Source: an uncultured Flaviramulus sp. (GTDB lineage Bacteria > Bacteroidota > Bacteroidia > Flavobacteriales > Flavobacteriaceae). Taken from it: a DNA stretch of 64,000 nt. Where the stretch lies: contig CANMUP010000005.1 of assembly GCA_947501105.1 (NCBI GenBank), positions 248,001 through 312,000 on the forward strand, in the 5' to 3' direction. A model generated the notes under the pieces. It was not told the DNA's origin and searched no databases. It saw only the letters and a list, made by a program, of their open reading frames with translations. Positions 27,936-36,641 of the stretch are shown piece by piece; within the stretch, counting starts at the first letter, position 1; each line of letters opens with the position of its first letter. The translations under genes and the position numbers were made by a program.

Positions 27936-28558
27936 TGAACGTCGTCATCCATCCAACATACTTCCCAAACATTGCGCATTTTGTTGCCATAGCAAATGCC
28001 AAACATGTTGTGTTTGAAGTTGATGATAATTTCTTAAAACAAACCTATAGAAATCGTACTTATATCTATGGGGCTAACGGAAAATTGGCTTTAAACATTC
28101 CTGTTATTCACTCTCAAAAAAATCGTCAAAAGTATCGAGATGTAAAAATTTTTAATGAAGAAAACTGGCAAAGTCTTCATTGGAAATCGTTACTCTCAGC
28201 GTATCGCACTTCGCCTTTTTTTGAATATTATGAAGATGAACTGCAGCCATTATTTAACACAAAACCTGAACATGCTTTAGATTTTAATTTGAAATGCTTT
28301 CAAGTTATTTGTGATTGTTTACAATTAGAATTAAACACTTCGAAAACTAAAACTTTTCAAAAATTAGTTGAAGATAGAACAGACTATAGGCACCTAGTAA
28401 ATGCAAAAAAAGAAGTTTCTTATAAATTTGAAACTTACACTCAAGTATTTAATAGCAAACATGGCTTTATTCCTAATTTAAGCATTTTAGATTTGTTGTT
28501 TAATGAAGGCCCAAATGCATTAAATTATTTAGAGTCCCAAACCTTAATACAACTATAA
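27935..28558 (+). CDS. WbqC-family protein
   Basis: 207 residues matching the WbqC family: HPTYFPNIAHFVAIANAKHV near the start, QTYRNRTYIYGANGKLALNIP, and the WQSLHWKSLLSAYRTSPFFE block. The family is often linked to polysaccharide or O-antigen loci, but in Flavobacteriia it sits by lepB as part of a conserved run. Biochemical role unknown. It overlaps both neighbours by 1 nt. Confidence 0.9.
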   Translation: MNVVIHPTYFPNIAHFVAIANAKHVVFEVDDNFLKQTYRNRTYIYGANGKLALNIPVIHSQKNRQKYRDVKIFNEENWQSLHWKSLLSAYRTSPFFEYYEDELQPLFNTKPEHALDFNLKCFQVICDCLQLELNTSKTKTFQKLVEDRTDYRHLVNAKKEVSYKFETYTQVFNSKHGFIPNLSILDLLFNEGPNALNYLESQTLIQL

Positions 28559-28866
28559 TGTTACAAACATTTGCGCATTATGGTTGTCATTTTTTAATTC
28601 CGCTTTTTATAGCTTTGGTTTGGTATAAATCAAATTGGAAATTCGCTTTTTTAATTATGCTTTCTGGTATGTTAATAGATTTAGACCATTTGCTAGCAAA
28701 TCCCATTTTCGACCCCAACAGATGTAGTATTAACTTTCATCCGCTTCACTCCTATTTTGCCATAACTTTTTATCTATTCCTTTTAGTTCCAAAAAAATCT
28801 AGATTACTTGCTTTAGGATTGGTAATACATATTTTTTCTGATATTGTTGATTGCTTATTTATGTAA
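28558..28866 (+). CDS. DUF6122 small membrane protein
   Basis: 102 residues with three or four hydrophobic segments and a conserved polar loop, DLDHLLANPIFDPNRCSINF followed by HPLHSYFA. His, Asp and Cys residues clustered in the loop hint at a metal or active site facing one side, but no reaction is known. It ends the parA-to-DUF6122 run and converges with the gene at 28898 with only 31 bp between. Confidence 0.82.
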   Translation: MLQTFAHYGCHFLIPLFIALVWYKSNWKFAFLIMLSGMLIDLDHLLANPIFDPNRCSINFHPLHSYFAITFYLFLLVPKKSRLLALGLVIHIFSDIVDCLFM

Positions 28867-28897
28867 AATCATTACGAAGAACAGGGCTGACAAGGCT

Positions 28898-29926
28898 TCA
28901 ATTTTTTTGCAAACTTAAAGTCGTCATTATTGGGTAATGATCAGAGTAATGCTCGTTATAAGCTTTAAATCCATTCACCTCAAAAGTTTTATCTGTTAAA
29001 ATAAAATCGATTCTAACAGGGAAAAATTTAAATTCATAAGTTCTACCAAAACCATTTCCAGCTTCCTTAAACGCATCCTTTAAATTGCCTTTAATTTTTC
29101 TATACACATACGAAAAAGCAGTATTATTAAAATCGCCACAAACTATCATTTTGTAGTTGCATTGTTTTTTATGCATTAAAAATAATTCAGTTTGAAATTG
29201 TTGCATCTTAAATGTTGTACCAATTCTATTAAAAAGACGCTCAGAATCTTCTTTTTTAAGGCTTTCAACATTTGTATCAATGCGCATCGATTCTAAATGA
29301 ATATTATAAACCCTTATAGTATCCAAACCTTTAACAACATCAGAAAATATAGCATTATTCCCCGTATCAGGAAACTCAATAGAACCTGAATTTATAATAG
29401 GATATTGCGAAAAAATAGCTTGTCCATATTTTGTTTTCTTACCAGAAAGCTTTTCAAACTTGTATTTAAAAAAAGATAAATCTACATTTTCATGAGGGTG
29501 ATATTCTTGTATACTTAAAATTTCTGGTGATTCGGTTTTAATAAAATCAACAATATTATTTTCTACACTATCTTCAGAAATCCAATTATAAAGATTAAAT
29601 AACCTCACGTTATAGTTCATAACTTTAAAGTTATCTGGGTTTTCAATGTGTTTTGAGGAAGAAAATTTATATAGCGATCCAAAAAAAACATAGCCAATGA
29701 AAAGCACTACAAACGATAATATAAATTGTTTTTTTAGTTTAATAAGCCAGTATAAAAAAAACAGAGCGTTACATAAAATTAGAAACGCAACACCTAAACT
29801 AAGCACCGATAATACTGAAAAAGTTTTAGGCGGTGTAAAAGGTAAAAGGAATGACAACAAAAGAAGAATTGCAAAAACTGCATTTATAAAGTAAATTATT
29901 TTATTTATAAAACTTAGTTTTTTCAT
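28898..29926 (-). CDS. membrane-anchored endonuclease/exonuclease/phosphatase family protein
   Basis: 342 residues. Three N-terminal hydrophobic helices span about the first 90 residues. An EEP-fold domain follows with FKVMNYNVRLFN, PEILSIQEYH, VYNIHLES, MIVCGDFNN and the final SDHYPI catalytic His. The family cleaves phosphodiesters in nucleic acids, phospholipids or small molecules. The membrane anchor suggests work at the inner-membrane surface. It is the last gene of the minus-strand run from mutL. Confidence 0.88.
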   Translation of the reverse strand: MKKLSFINKIIYFINAVFAILLLLSFLLPFTPPKTFSVLSVLSLGVAFLILCNALFFLYWLIKLKKQFILSFVVLFIGYVFFGSLYKFSSSKHIENPDNFKVMNYNVRLFNLYNWISEDSVENNIVDFIKTESPEILSIQEYHPHENVDLSFFKYKFEKLSGKKTKYGQAIFSQYPIINSGSIEFPDTGNNAIFSDVVKGLDTIRVYNIHLESMRIDTNVESLKKEDSERLFNRIGTTFKMQQFQTELFLMHKKQCNYKMIVCGDFNNTAFSYVYRKIKGNLKDAFKEAGNGFGRTYEFKFFPVRIDFILTDKTFEVNGFKAYNEHYSDHYPIMTTLSLQKN

Positions 29927-29953
29927 AATACATTAAAAGCCTATTAGCTATTA

Positions 29954-30829
29954 CTATTTCCCAGCTTTAAAAAGAAACTCTTTTTCTTCGGCAGTTAAAC
30001 TATCGTAACCGCTTTTACTTATTTTGTCTAGTATAATATCTATTTTTTTCTGATTATTAAACTGATTAAACTCACCTTTAGTATAACCACCAACCTTACT
30101 TTTGTTTTTATGAACTGTTTTTAGAGGCGTTTTTTTCGAGAATTTAAACATATTTATAAAAGCATCCATAAATTTTTCAAAACCTTTACCAATATCCTGC
30201 CCCTTTACGAGTTGTTTAGCATAAAAGTATCCTAGAATGTCTCCTCCAATATGCGCTATATTTCCACCTTGATTATCTCCAAACAGTCCTAAAACATCTA
30301 AAATAATAATAGCAACACCAATATACCAAAGCTTAATACTAAAAGTAAAAAAGCGAGCTTCTTGATTTGGCATATAAGCACAAATAAAAATCAACAAAGC
30401 TCTAACTCCTGCTGATGCCCCTAGTAGTCCTAGAGCGGGTTTTAAAATTTGAGATGGTAATACATTGTAGGCAAATAAAAAAGATAATGACCCGCAAATA
30501 ATTCCCAAAAAGTATACATTTAAAGCTATTTTAGCATTGAAAAGATTTAGGAGCATTCTTGCAACAAAGTACATTACCAACATATTTAAAAGAACATGCC
30601 AAAAGTCATAATGTATAAATCCATAAGTAATTATAGCCCATGGCTTATAAATCACTTCAGTAAAATCTTTAGGTAATTCAAACCAATTTAAACTAGTCTC
30701 ATCTGGAAGTGACAAAACCTTTGTGAGTATATAACCAATAGCAAAAACAATAACATTAATTGCTATAATTTTTTCTAATACATTAAGATTAGATAACTTA
30801 TCCTTTATATCTTGAGAGAGTAACGTCAT
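29954..30829 (-). CDS. rhomboid-family intramembrane serine protease with C-terminal DUF6576-like tail
   Basis: 291 residues, six or so membrane helices. The nucleophile motif is GASAG in LLGASAGVRALL. The catalytic His is in NIAHIGGDILGYFYAK. HVLLNMLVMYFVARML is the rhomboid helix-2 box. The last 50 residues leave the membrane and contain KIDIILDKISKSGYDSLTAE, a small helical tail also seen in other Bacteroidota rhomboids. The start is directly next to the stop of the other rhomboid. Substrates unknown. Confidence 0.88.
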   Translation of the reverse strand: MTLLSQDIKDKLSNLNVLEKIIAINVIVFAIGYILTKVLSLPDETSLNWFELPKDFTEVIYKPWAIITYGFIHYDFWHVLLNMLVMYFVARMLLNLFNAKIALNVYFLGIICGSLSFLFAYNVLPSQILKPALGLLGASAGVRALLIFICAYMPNQEARFFTFSIKLWYIGVAIIILDVLGLFGDNQGGNIAHIGGDILGYFYAKQLVKGQDIGKGFEKFMDAFINMFKFSKKTPLKTVHKNKSKVGGYTKGEFNQFNNQKKIDIILDKISKSGYDSLTAEEKEFLFKAGK

Positions 30830-31606
30830 TTAATTCCAACGGTTTCTATTAAACTGATTTTTTTTCCAGTACCACATAATTAAAAAACCGGTTAGTGCAC
30901 CACCTACGTGAGCGAAATGAGCAATATTTCCATAACCGAAAATAGATTGACCACTAATCCCTGAAATTAAATCAATTAAAATTATACCAGGAATAAAGTA
31001 CTTCGCTTTTATAGGAATTGGTAGAAAAATCATCATTAATTCTGCGTTTGGATTCATCATTCCAAAAGCAGCCATAATACCCATAAGACAACCAGAAGCA
31101 CCAACCATTGTACCATTGAAAATACCAACAAAATCCCCTAATTGTTCTTGATTTAAAACAGACGTCCAACGTGTATCATATCTATTAAAACCTGATTTTA
31201 ATGTATCTAAAACTTCCATTTGATTAAAACCAGCGCCTTCCAATAAAGATAGTCCACTATAAAATTTAAAATAATAATATCCCACTTGTAATGCTACAGC
31301 TCCTAAACCTGCAGATATGTAAATAAATATAAAGCGTTTTGAACCTAAGACTTGCTCGACAGGTGATCCAAACATCCAGAGTCCAAACATATTAAATAAC
31401 AAATGCGTAATGCTCAAATTTTGTAAATCTCCACCACCATGCATAAACATATGCGTGATGATTTGCCATGGTTTAAATGACTCATTGGCTGGATAATGCA
31501 TTGCAAACCATTCGTAAAAGGCACCATTTGCAATAAACAACGTACCAATAAACATAATCACATTAATGATTATTAAATGCTTAACGGTATCTGAAATTCT
31601 CATCAT
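30830..31606 (-). CDS. rhomboid-family intramembrane serine protease
   Basis: 258 residues. It carries all family hallmarks: HLLFNMFGLWMFG in helix 2, the nucleophile motif GASGCLMG, and the catalytic His in AHFAHVGGALTGF. An expanded loop (about 115-150) lies between the second and fourth segments. The gene is 1 bp after mutL and abuts the second rhomboid gene, so the pair are probably expressed with mutL. Confidence 0.92.
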   Translation of the reverse strand: MMRISDTVKHLIIINVIMFIGTLFIANGAFYEWFAMHYPANESFKPWQIITHMFMHGGGDLQNLSITHLLFNMFGLWMFGSPVEQVLGSKRFIFIYISAGLGAVALQVGYYYFKFYSGLSLLEGAGFNQMEVLDTLKSGFNRYDTRWTSVLNQEQLGDFVGIFNGTMVGASGCLMGIMAAFGMMNPNAELMMIFLPIPIKAKYFIPGIILIDLISGISGQSIFGYGNIAHFAHVGGALTGFLIMWYWKKNQFNRNRWN

Positions 31607-31607
31607 A

Positions 31608-33452
31608 TTATATAAATTTTTTATCTAACTCATCAACACTCATGGTTATAAATGTAGCTCTATTAGTAGGTGATGCATTAGGTTCTTTACAAGCAAACAA
31701 ACTATTTACCAAATGCTCTTGTTCGTCTTTTTTTAAGGATTGTCCAGTTTTAATAGCTAAACTTTTTGCCATCGATTTTGCTAATAAATCTGTTGCGCTA
31801 AAATGCGCATCAGGCACTTCGTTTTCTACATCGCTAATAAGCTGTTCTAAAATAATAGACACTTCGCTTTCTGGTACACTTATAGGAACGCCAATAATTT
31901 CAACTGATTCTTTATTAACGCTAGAAAATATAAAACCAGTATGCTCTAAATCTTCTTTTAATTGATTTATTATTTCAATGTCTTGTACCGAAAAATGAAG
32001 CTGAAGTGGAAATAATAATTGTTGACTTACCGCTTCTTTAATTGTCATGTTTTTAAGAAAGTCTTCATATAAAATACGTTGATGCGCCCGATGCTGATCA
32101 ATGACTAACATACCCGATTTAATTGTACTCACTATATATTTATTATGAAGCTGATAAGTAGTTTGAATTTTATCTACATATTTATCATCATCAAATATAG
32201 AGCCTGTAGACTCTTCACTTTCAAAATGTACCTCACTAAAATCCTGTTGTGTTTTTGTGCCTTTAGATTCTAATCCAACATACAAATTTTCCCAGCTAGC
32301 AGCAGATTCTTTTTTGTATGTAACGGCTTTAGATTGTGTTTCTTCTTGAAACGGATTAAAGCTTTTATCCACTTCAATAGTGGGTGTGCTTGTATCAGTT
32401 TTATTGTAATTATATGGCGTATCAAGGTTTGAATCTCTATTAAAATCTAATACAGGGGCAATATTAAACTGCCCTAAACTGTGTTTCACAGCAGACCTTA
32501 ATAAGGCATACAAAGTATGCTCGTCATCAAACTTGATCTCGGTTTTTGTGGGATGAATATTAATATCAATAGTTTGCGGATCGACTTTTAAGTTTAAAAA
32601 ATAACTAGGGTGTGTTCCGTTTTTAAGCAAGCCATCAAACGCAGATGCAATTGCATGATTTAAATACGCACTTTTTATAAATCGGTTGTTTACAAAAAAA
32701 TACTGCTCACCTCTGGTTTTTTTAGCATATTCTGGCTTACCAACAAATCCTGAAATTTTGAGTACTTCGGTATCTTCTTCTACTGGAACTAATTTCTCAT
32801 TAGTTTTATTTCCAAAGATATTTACAATACGTTGCCTGTAATTACTAACTAGTAAGTTAAATGCTTCGCTTCCGTTGTTATACATTGCGAAACTAATATT
32901 AGAATGCGCTAATGCCACACGATAAAACTCATCAATGATATGGCGCAACTCTACTGTATTCGACTTTAAAAAATTGCGGCGTGCAGGAATATTAAAAAAC
33001 AAATTCTTTACAGCAATGGATGTTCCTTTTGGGACTACCACAACATCTTGCGATACAATATTACTACCTTCAATAATAATAATACTTCCAATATCGTCTT
33101 GATTTTGTTTTGTTTTTAACTCCACATGAGCAATGGCAGCAATACTTGCTAAGGCTTCTCCACGAAATCCTTTGGTATGTAGTTGAAATAAATCGTCGGC
33201 AGTTCTAATTTTAGATGTGGCATGTCGTTCGAAACTTAATCGTGCATCGGTCGTACTCATACCTTTGCCATCATCAATAACTTGAATAAGGGTTTTACCA
33301 GCGTCTTTTACGATAAGTTTAATTGTTGTAGCTCCTGCATCAATAGCATTTTCTAACAACTCTTTAACCACCGAAGCTGGTCGTTGTACAACTTCTCCAG
33401 CAGCTATTTGATTAGCAACATGGTCTGGTAAAAGTTGAATGATGTCTGCCAT
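31608..33452 (-). CDS. mutL: DNA mismatch repair protein MutL
   Basis: 614 residues. The GHKL ATPase part is complete: VVKELLENAIDAGA, QVIDDGKGM, TKGFRGEALASI. A variable linker and C-terminal dimerisation domain follow. The metal-binding endonuclease motif of many MutL proteins, DQHA(X)2E(X)4E, here reads DQHRAHQRILYE, with Ala to Arg and the first Glu to Gln. The C-terminal CPHGRP-type box reads SPTNRA. The nicking activity is therefore probably lost or altered. MutL couples MutS mismatch recognition to strand removal. No mutS or mutH is in the window. Confidence 0.96.
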   Translation of the reverse strand: MADIIQLLPDHVANQIAAGEVVQRPASVVKELLENAIDAGATTIKLIVKDAGKTLIQVIDDGKGMSTTDARLSFERHATSKIRTADDLFQLHTKGFRGEALASIAAIAHVELKTKQNQDDIGSIIIIEGSNIVSQDVVVVPKGTSIAVKNLFFNIPARRNFLKSNTVELRHIIDEFYRVALAHSNISFAMYNNGSEAFNLLVSNYRQRIVNIFGNKTNEKLVPVEEDTEVLKISGFVGKPEYAKKTRGEQYFFVNNRFIKSAYLNHAIASAFDGLLKNGTHPSYFLNLKVDPQTIDINIHPTKTEIKFDDEHTLYALLRSAVKHSLGQFNIAPVLDFNRDSNLDTPYNYNKTDTSTPTIEVDKSFNPFQEETQSKAVTYKKESAASWENLYVGLESKGTKTQQDFSEVHFESEESTGSIFDDDKYVDKIQTTYQLHNKYIVSTIKSGMLVIDQHRAHQRILYEDFLKNMTIKEAVSQQLLFPLQLHFSVQDIEIINQLKEDLEHTGFIFSSVNKESVEIIGVPISVPESEVSIILEQLISDVENEVPDAHFSATDLLAKSMAKSLAIKTGQSLKKDEQEHLVNSLFACKEPNASPTNRATFITMSVDELDKKFI

Positions 33453-33456
33453 GTAT

Positions 33457-33759
33457 TTATTTAGAAAAGAAAATAGATAAATCGAAATCGATGATAAAAA
33501 GAAAAATTAGTACAAAAAGTAAAACTAAAATTAAGATTGTTTTATTAAACTCTGAATTATTTCTGTTTCGGCTATCTATTCTACTTTCATGCCATTGTCC
33601 TGAAAAATCGGCTTTATTATAGTTTTCAGCATAGGCATCAAACTTTGTTTCATATTGCAATTCATTAGTATCTTCTTTCCCTTTATAATATCGCGGCGTA
33701 TAATTAAACCTTTTATTTCTAGGTAATCTTTTAATTAAAGTAAATTTTATAGGTCCCAT
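33457..33759 (-). CDS. small tail-anchored membrane protein (first of two paralogues)
   Basis: 100 residues. The N-terminal part is soluble and basic (RNKRFNYTPRYYKGKEDTN), with a tryptophan in FSGQWHESRID. A single C-terminal membrane helix follows (KTILILVLLFVLIFLFIID). It has no signal peptide. Homologues are often labelled riboflavin synthase beta-like only because they neighbour ribH; there is no lumazine-synthase fold. It lies 4 bp before mutL. Related to the 83-residue neighbour. Function unknown. Confidence 0.72.
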   Translation of the reverse strand: MGPIKFTLIKRLPRNKRFNYTPRYYKGKEDTNELQYETKFDAYAENYNKADFSGQWHESRIDSRNRNNSEFNKTILILVLLFVLIFLFIIDFDLSIFFSK

Positions 33760-33775
33760 AATCTTAAGTTTTTAA

Positions 33776-34027
33776 TTAGTTCGTTTTCGACTCCAATATA
33801 TACATACAAATCAATAATAGTACCAAAACTAGGATAAGTGTACGCATTGACATACTTAAACCTATTTTTGATTTAGTACATCCATCTCGTTTCCATTTTG
33901 AAACAAACTCTTTTTCTGAACGCCCCTTTAAATTAGAATCGTTTTCGTTTTCCGTAGGAAGCCGAGACTTATAATTAAAGGTTTTATTTTTTCGCTGTTT
34001 AAACAAGGTATAATGCTTACACATCAA
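33776..34027 (-). CDS. small tail-anchored membrane protein (second paralogue)
   Basis: 83 residues with the same plan as the 33457-33759 product: a KNKTFNYKSR motif near the start, a polar middle with a single Trp (EFVSKWKRDG), and one C-terminal helix (TLILVLVLLLICMYIL). Overall identity is low, but the order K-[RT]-FNY, W, helix is shared, so they look like old tandem duplicates. Function unknown. Confidence 0.65.
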   Translation of the reverse strand: MMCKHYTLFKQRKNKTFNYKSRLPTENENDSNLKGRSEKEFVSKWKRDGCTKSKIGLSMSMRTLILVLVLLLICMYILESKTN

Positions 34028-34144
34028 AAATACTTAAAAATGGGCAGAAAATATAAGTTGAAATGCCAAAAATTGTTAACAATACACCTAAAGTTGGGAG
34101 CAAAAGTAAAAAAACTAATTATTGAAGACTGTGACTGATTACTA

Positions 34145-34630
34145 TTAACTGTTTTCTCGCAATTCTGCCATTTTAATGGCAGCAATAGCAGCTTCGGTTC
34201 CTTTATTACCATGCTTTCCACCAGAGCGCTCTATAGCTTGTTGCATATTATTATCAGTAAGCACACAGAAAATCACAGGTGTTTCACGCGTTACATTTAA
34301 GTCTTTTATACCCTGAGAAACAGCTTCACAAACAAAATCGAAATGCTTAGTTTCACCTTGAATAACGCTGCCAATCGCAATAACCGCGTTTACCATTTGT
34401 TCTTGCATTTTTTTGGAACCGTAAATAAGCTCATAGCTACCAGGAACATTCCATCGCAAAATGTTATTTGGCAATACACCATTTTCAACTAAAGTATCGT
34501 AAGCGCCTTTATATAAGCCTTCAGTAATGGTATCGTTCCACTCTGAAACAACAATCCCAAACCGAAATTTACTCGCGTCTGGGATTGTTGTTTTATCGTA
34601 ATCGGATAAATTTTTATTTACCGTTGCCAT
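34145..34630 (-). CDS. ribH: 6,7-dimethyl-8-ribityllumazine synthase
   Basis: 161 residues, usual length. It condenses ribityl-amino-uracil with dihydroxybutanone phosphate, the penultimate step to riboflavin. Active-site segments are present: VVSEWNDTITEGLYKGA, NVPGSYELIYGSKKM, IGSVIQGETKHFDFVCE with the catalytic His, and GKHGNKGTEAA. Upstream on the same strand is a TPR protein; downstream are the two small membrane proteins and mutL. Confidence 0.97.
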   Translation of the reverse strand: MATVNKNLSDYDKTTIPDASKFRFGIVVSEWNDTITEGLYKGAYDTLVENGVLPNNILRWNVPGSYELIYGSKKMQEQMVNAVIAIGSVIQGETKHFDFVCEAVSQGIKDLNVTRETPVIFCVLTDNNMQQAIERSGGKHGNKGTEAAIAAIKMAELRENS

Positions 34631-34648
34631 TTTATAATTGAATTGGTG

Positions 34649-35416
34649 CTATTTGTTTGCCAATACTTGTGCTTTTCCTATAAACACATCAACATTAGCT
34701 GCTTCAGTAGATGTAGGATAATCATCCTTAATTCTTTTAAAATAAGTTAAAGCATTATCCGCTTTTCCTAAATCTAAAGCAATAGTTCCAGCTTTATGTA
34801 AATACATTGGTGTTGTGTACTCATTGTTACGCATTTCTGCAGCTTGCTCGTAATAGCTTAAAGCATCTTCTTTTTGATTTAACTGAACAAAAGCATCACC
34901 TATGTTTCCTTTTGCTAAAGCAGCTAAAACTTCATCATCGCTTTTAAAATTACTTAAATGCTCAACTGCATTTTTATAATCTTTAAGTTTTAAATAAGCC
35001 GTTCCTGCATAGTAGCTCGCTAAATTAGCCGAAGGTGTACCATTGTACTCAGAAATAATATCTAACATTCCAAATTTTCCTTCACCACCATTCAATGCTA
35101 AATTGAATAAGGAATCTTTTGCTACTCCATTCACAGCCTGATCAAAATATTTTTGGGCTTGAAACATATCGTTCATAGCATTTTGCTGTTTTGGCTTTGC
35201 TATGTATTCTTTATAGCCTAAAGACCCCAAAACCACCAATGCTACAACACCGATAATAACAAAAATGTATTTTTGATTCTTCTCTACAAACGCTTCTGTT
35301 TTTGATGCCGTTTCGTCTAGCGTGTTAAAAACTTCAGCTGTAGTTGAGCCTTCTTCTATATTATGCTCTTTCTCTGCTTTAGTCTTTGCTTTATATTTTT
35401 TCTTGTAAGTCGCCAT
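34649..35416 (-). CDS. TPR-repeat inner-membrane protein (YfgM/Tol-Pal-like layout)
   Basis: 255 residues: a basic N-terminal tail (YKKKYKAKTKAEKEH), one membrane helix at about 50-68 (YIFVIIGVVALVVLGSLGY), then a periplasmic row of TPRs (NLASYYAGTAYLKLKDYKNA, KEDALSYYEQAAEMR, ADNALTYFKRIKDDYPTS). This recalls YfgM, which works with the Sec machinery and periplasmic chaperones, but the assignment is by architecture only. It is the first gene of the ribH-mutL run and divergent from recF. Confidence 0.8.
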   Translation of the reverse strand: MATYKKKYKAKTKAEKEHNIEEGSTTAEVFNTLDETASKTEAFVEKNQKYIFVIIGVVALVVLGSLGYKEYIAKPKQQNAMNDMFQAQKYFDQAVNGVAKDSLFNLALNGGEGKFGMLDIISEYNGTPSANLASYYAGTAYLKLKDYKNAVEHLSNFKSDDEVLAALAKGNIGDAFVQLNQKEDALSYYEQAAEMRNNEYTTPMYLHKAGTIALDLGKADNALTYFKRIKDDYPTSTEAANVDVFIGKAQVLANK

Positions 35417-35441
35417 TTATTCGTTCTGTATTAATGCGCCG

Positions 35442-35449
35442 CAAAAATA
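35442..35449 (-). promoter_or_regulatory. promoter -7 element of the TPR-ribH-mutL run
   Basis: The minus strand reads TATTTTTG, an exact TAnnTTTG match, 26-33 nt before the TPR gene start. No clear -33 TTG is seen. Confidence 0.5.
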
Positions 35450-35555
35450 TAATTTTTCTTCATAACTAAAAGGGTATTTATTTGATATTTTTCAATAATT
35501 TGCACTTCCTTTTAAAGCATTGCCGCTTCTTAACACTATATATGTTGCTTTTTGT

Positions 35556-36635
35556 ATGATTTTAAAATCACTTTCGCTACTTAATTATAAAAACTTTGAT
35601 AGTAAACAATTTGCTTTCAACAACAAAATAAACTGCATTGTCGGCAATAACGGCATAGGAAAAACCAATGTTTTAGATGCTATTTATCATTTATCTTTTG
35701 GTAAAAGCTATTTTAATCCGGTTGCAACACAAAATATTAAACACGATGAAGCTTTTTTTGTGATTAATGGTGAATATGAAAAAGACGAGAAAAACGAAAA
35801 AGTAGTTATTAGCTTAAAGCGGGGGCAAAAAAAAGTAATAAAACGTAACGGAAAAGCTTACGAAAAATTTAGTGAACATATTGGTTTTTTGCCTTTGGTT
35901 ATAATATCGCCAGCCGATAGAGACCTTATTATAGAAGGTAGTACTACTAGACGAAAATTTATAGATAGTGTGATTTCGCAAAGCGATAAAAGCTATTTGA
36001 TTGATTTAATTAAGTACAACAAAATCTTAGCGCAACGTAATGCTTTACTTAAATATTTTGCATTGAATCATACATTTAATGGAGATACTTTAGAAATTTA
36101 CAACAATCAATTAACAGATTACGGCACTAAAATTTTTGAAAAACGTGATGTCTTTTTAAAAACTTTCATTCCCATTTTTAAAGCACGTTATGAGGCCATT
36201 AGTAATGGTAATGAAGTTGTAGATTTAGTGTATCATAGCGATTTGTTTGTAAACAATTTAAACACACTTTTACAAAGCGTTATAAACAAAGATAAGGCCT
36301 TACAATATACCAGTGTTGGCATACATAAAGACGATTTGCTTTTTAATATTGAAAACCATCCTATTAAAAAATTTGGGAGTCAAGGTCAGCAAAAATCGTT
36401 TTTAATTGCACTAAAATTAGCACAATTCGATTTTATAAAAGCACAAAGTGGTGTAAATCCTATTTTATTATTAGATGATATTTTTGATAAGCTAGACGAG
36501 CAACGTGTCTCACAAATTATTAAATTAGTAGATGACGAAAATTTCGGTCAATTATTTATAAGCGATACACATGCCGAACGTACTGAAAATGCTGTAAAGC
36601 AAGTACATCAATCTTATGAAATATTTAAGTTATAG
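35556..36635 (+). CDS. recF: DNA replication/repair protein RecF
   Basis: 359 residues from the ATG at 35556, which starts with the family's usual [14 protein letters not shown]; the in-frame ATG at 35520 adds 12 unlikely residues. The Walker A region is [14 protein letters not shown], the ABC-type signature lies in [12 protein letters not shown], and Walker B is [11 protein letters not shown]. RecF loads RecA at gaps with RecO and RecR. DUF721 (DciA-like) is a usual neighbour; here one gene is inserted between them. Confidence 0.96.
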   Translation: MILKSLSLLNYKNFDSKQFAFNNKINCIVGNNGIGKTNVLDAIYHLSFGKSYFNPVATQNIKHDEAFFVINGEYEKDEKNEKVVISLKRGQKKVIKRNGKAYEKFSEHIGFLPLVIISPADRDLIIEGSTTRRKFIDSVISQSDKSYLIDLIKYNKILAQRNALLKYFALNHTFNGDTLEIYNNQLTDYGTKIFEKRDVFLKTFIPIFKARYEAISNGNEVVDLVYHSDLFVNNLNTLLQSVINKDKALQYTSVGIHKDDLLFNIENHPIKKFGSQGQQKSFLIALKLAQFDFIKAQSGVNPILLLDDIFDKLDEQRVSQIIKLVDDENFGQLFISDTHAERTENAVKQVHQSYEIFKL

Positions 36636-36641
36636 TGTCAT

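Noticed and set aside
33457-33759. Annotation as a riboflavin synthase subunit
   Set aside because: 100 residues with one membrane helix and no lumazine-synthase or riboflavin-synthase motif; the label arises from its neighbour ribH.
34280-34295. TGTTTCACGCGTTACA, resembling a parS site
   Set aside because: Three mismatches to the consensus TGTTTCACGTGAAACA, not palindromic, and inside the ribH coding region. No better parS was found in the window.
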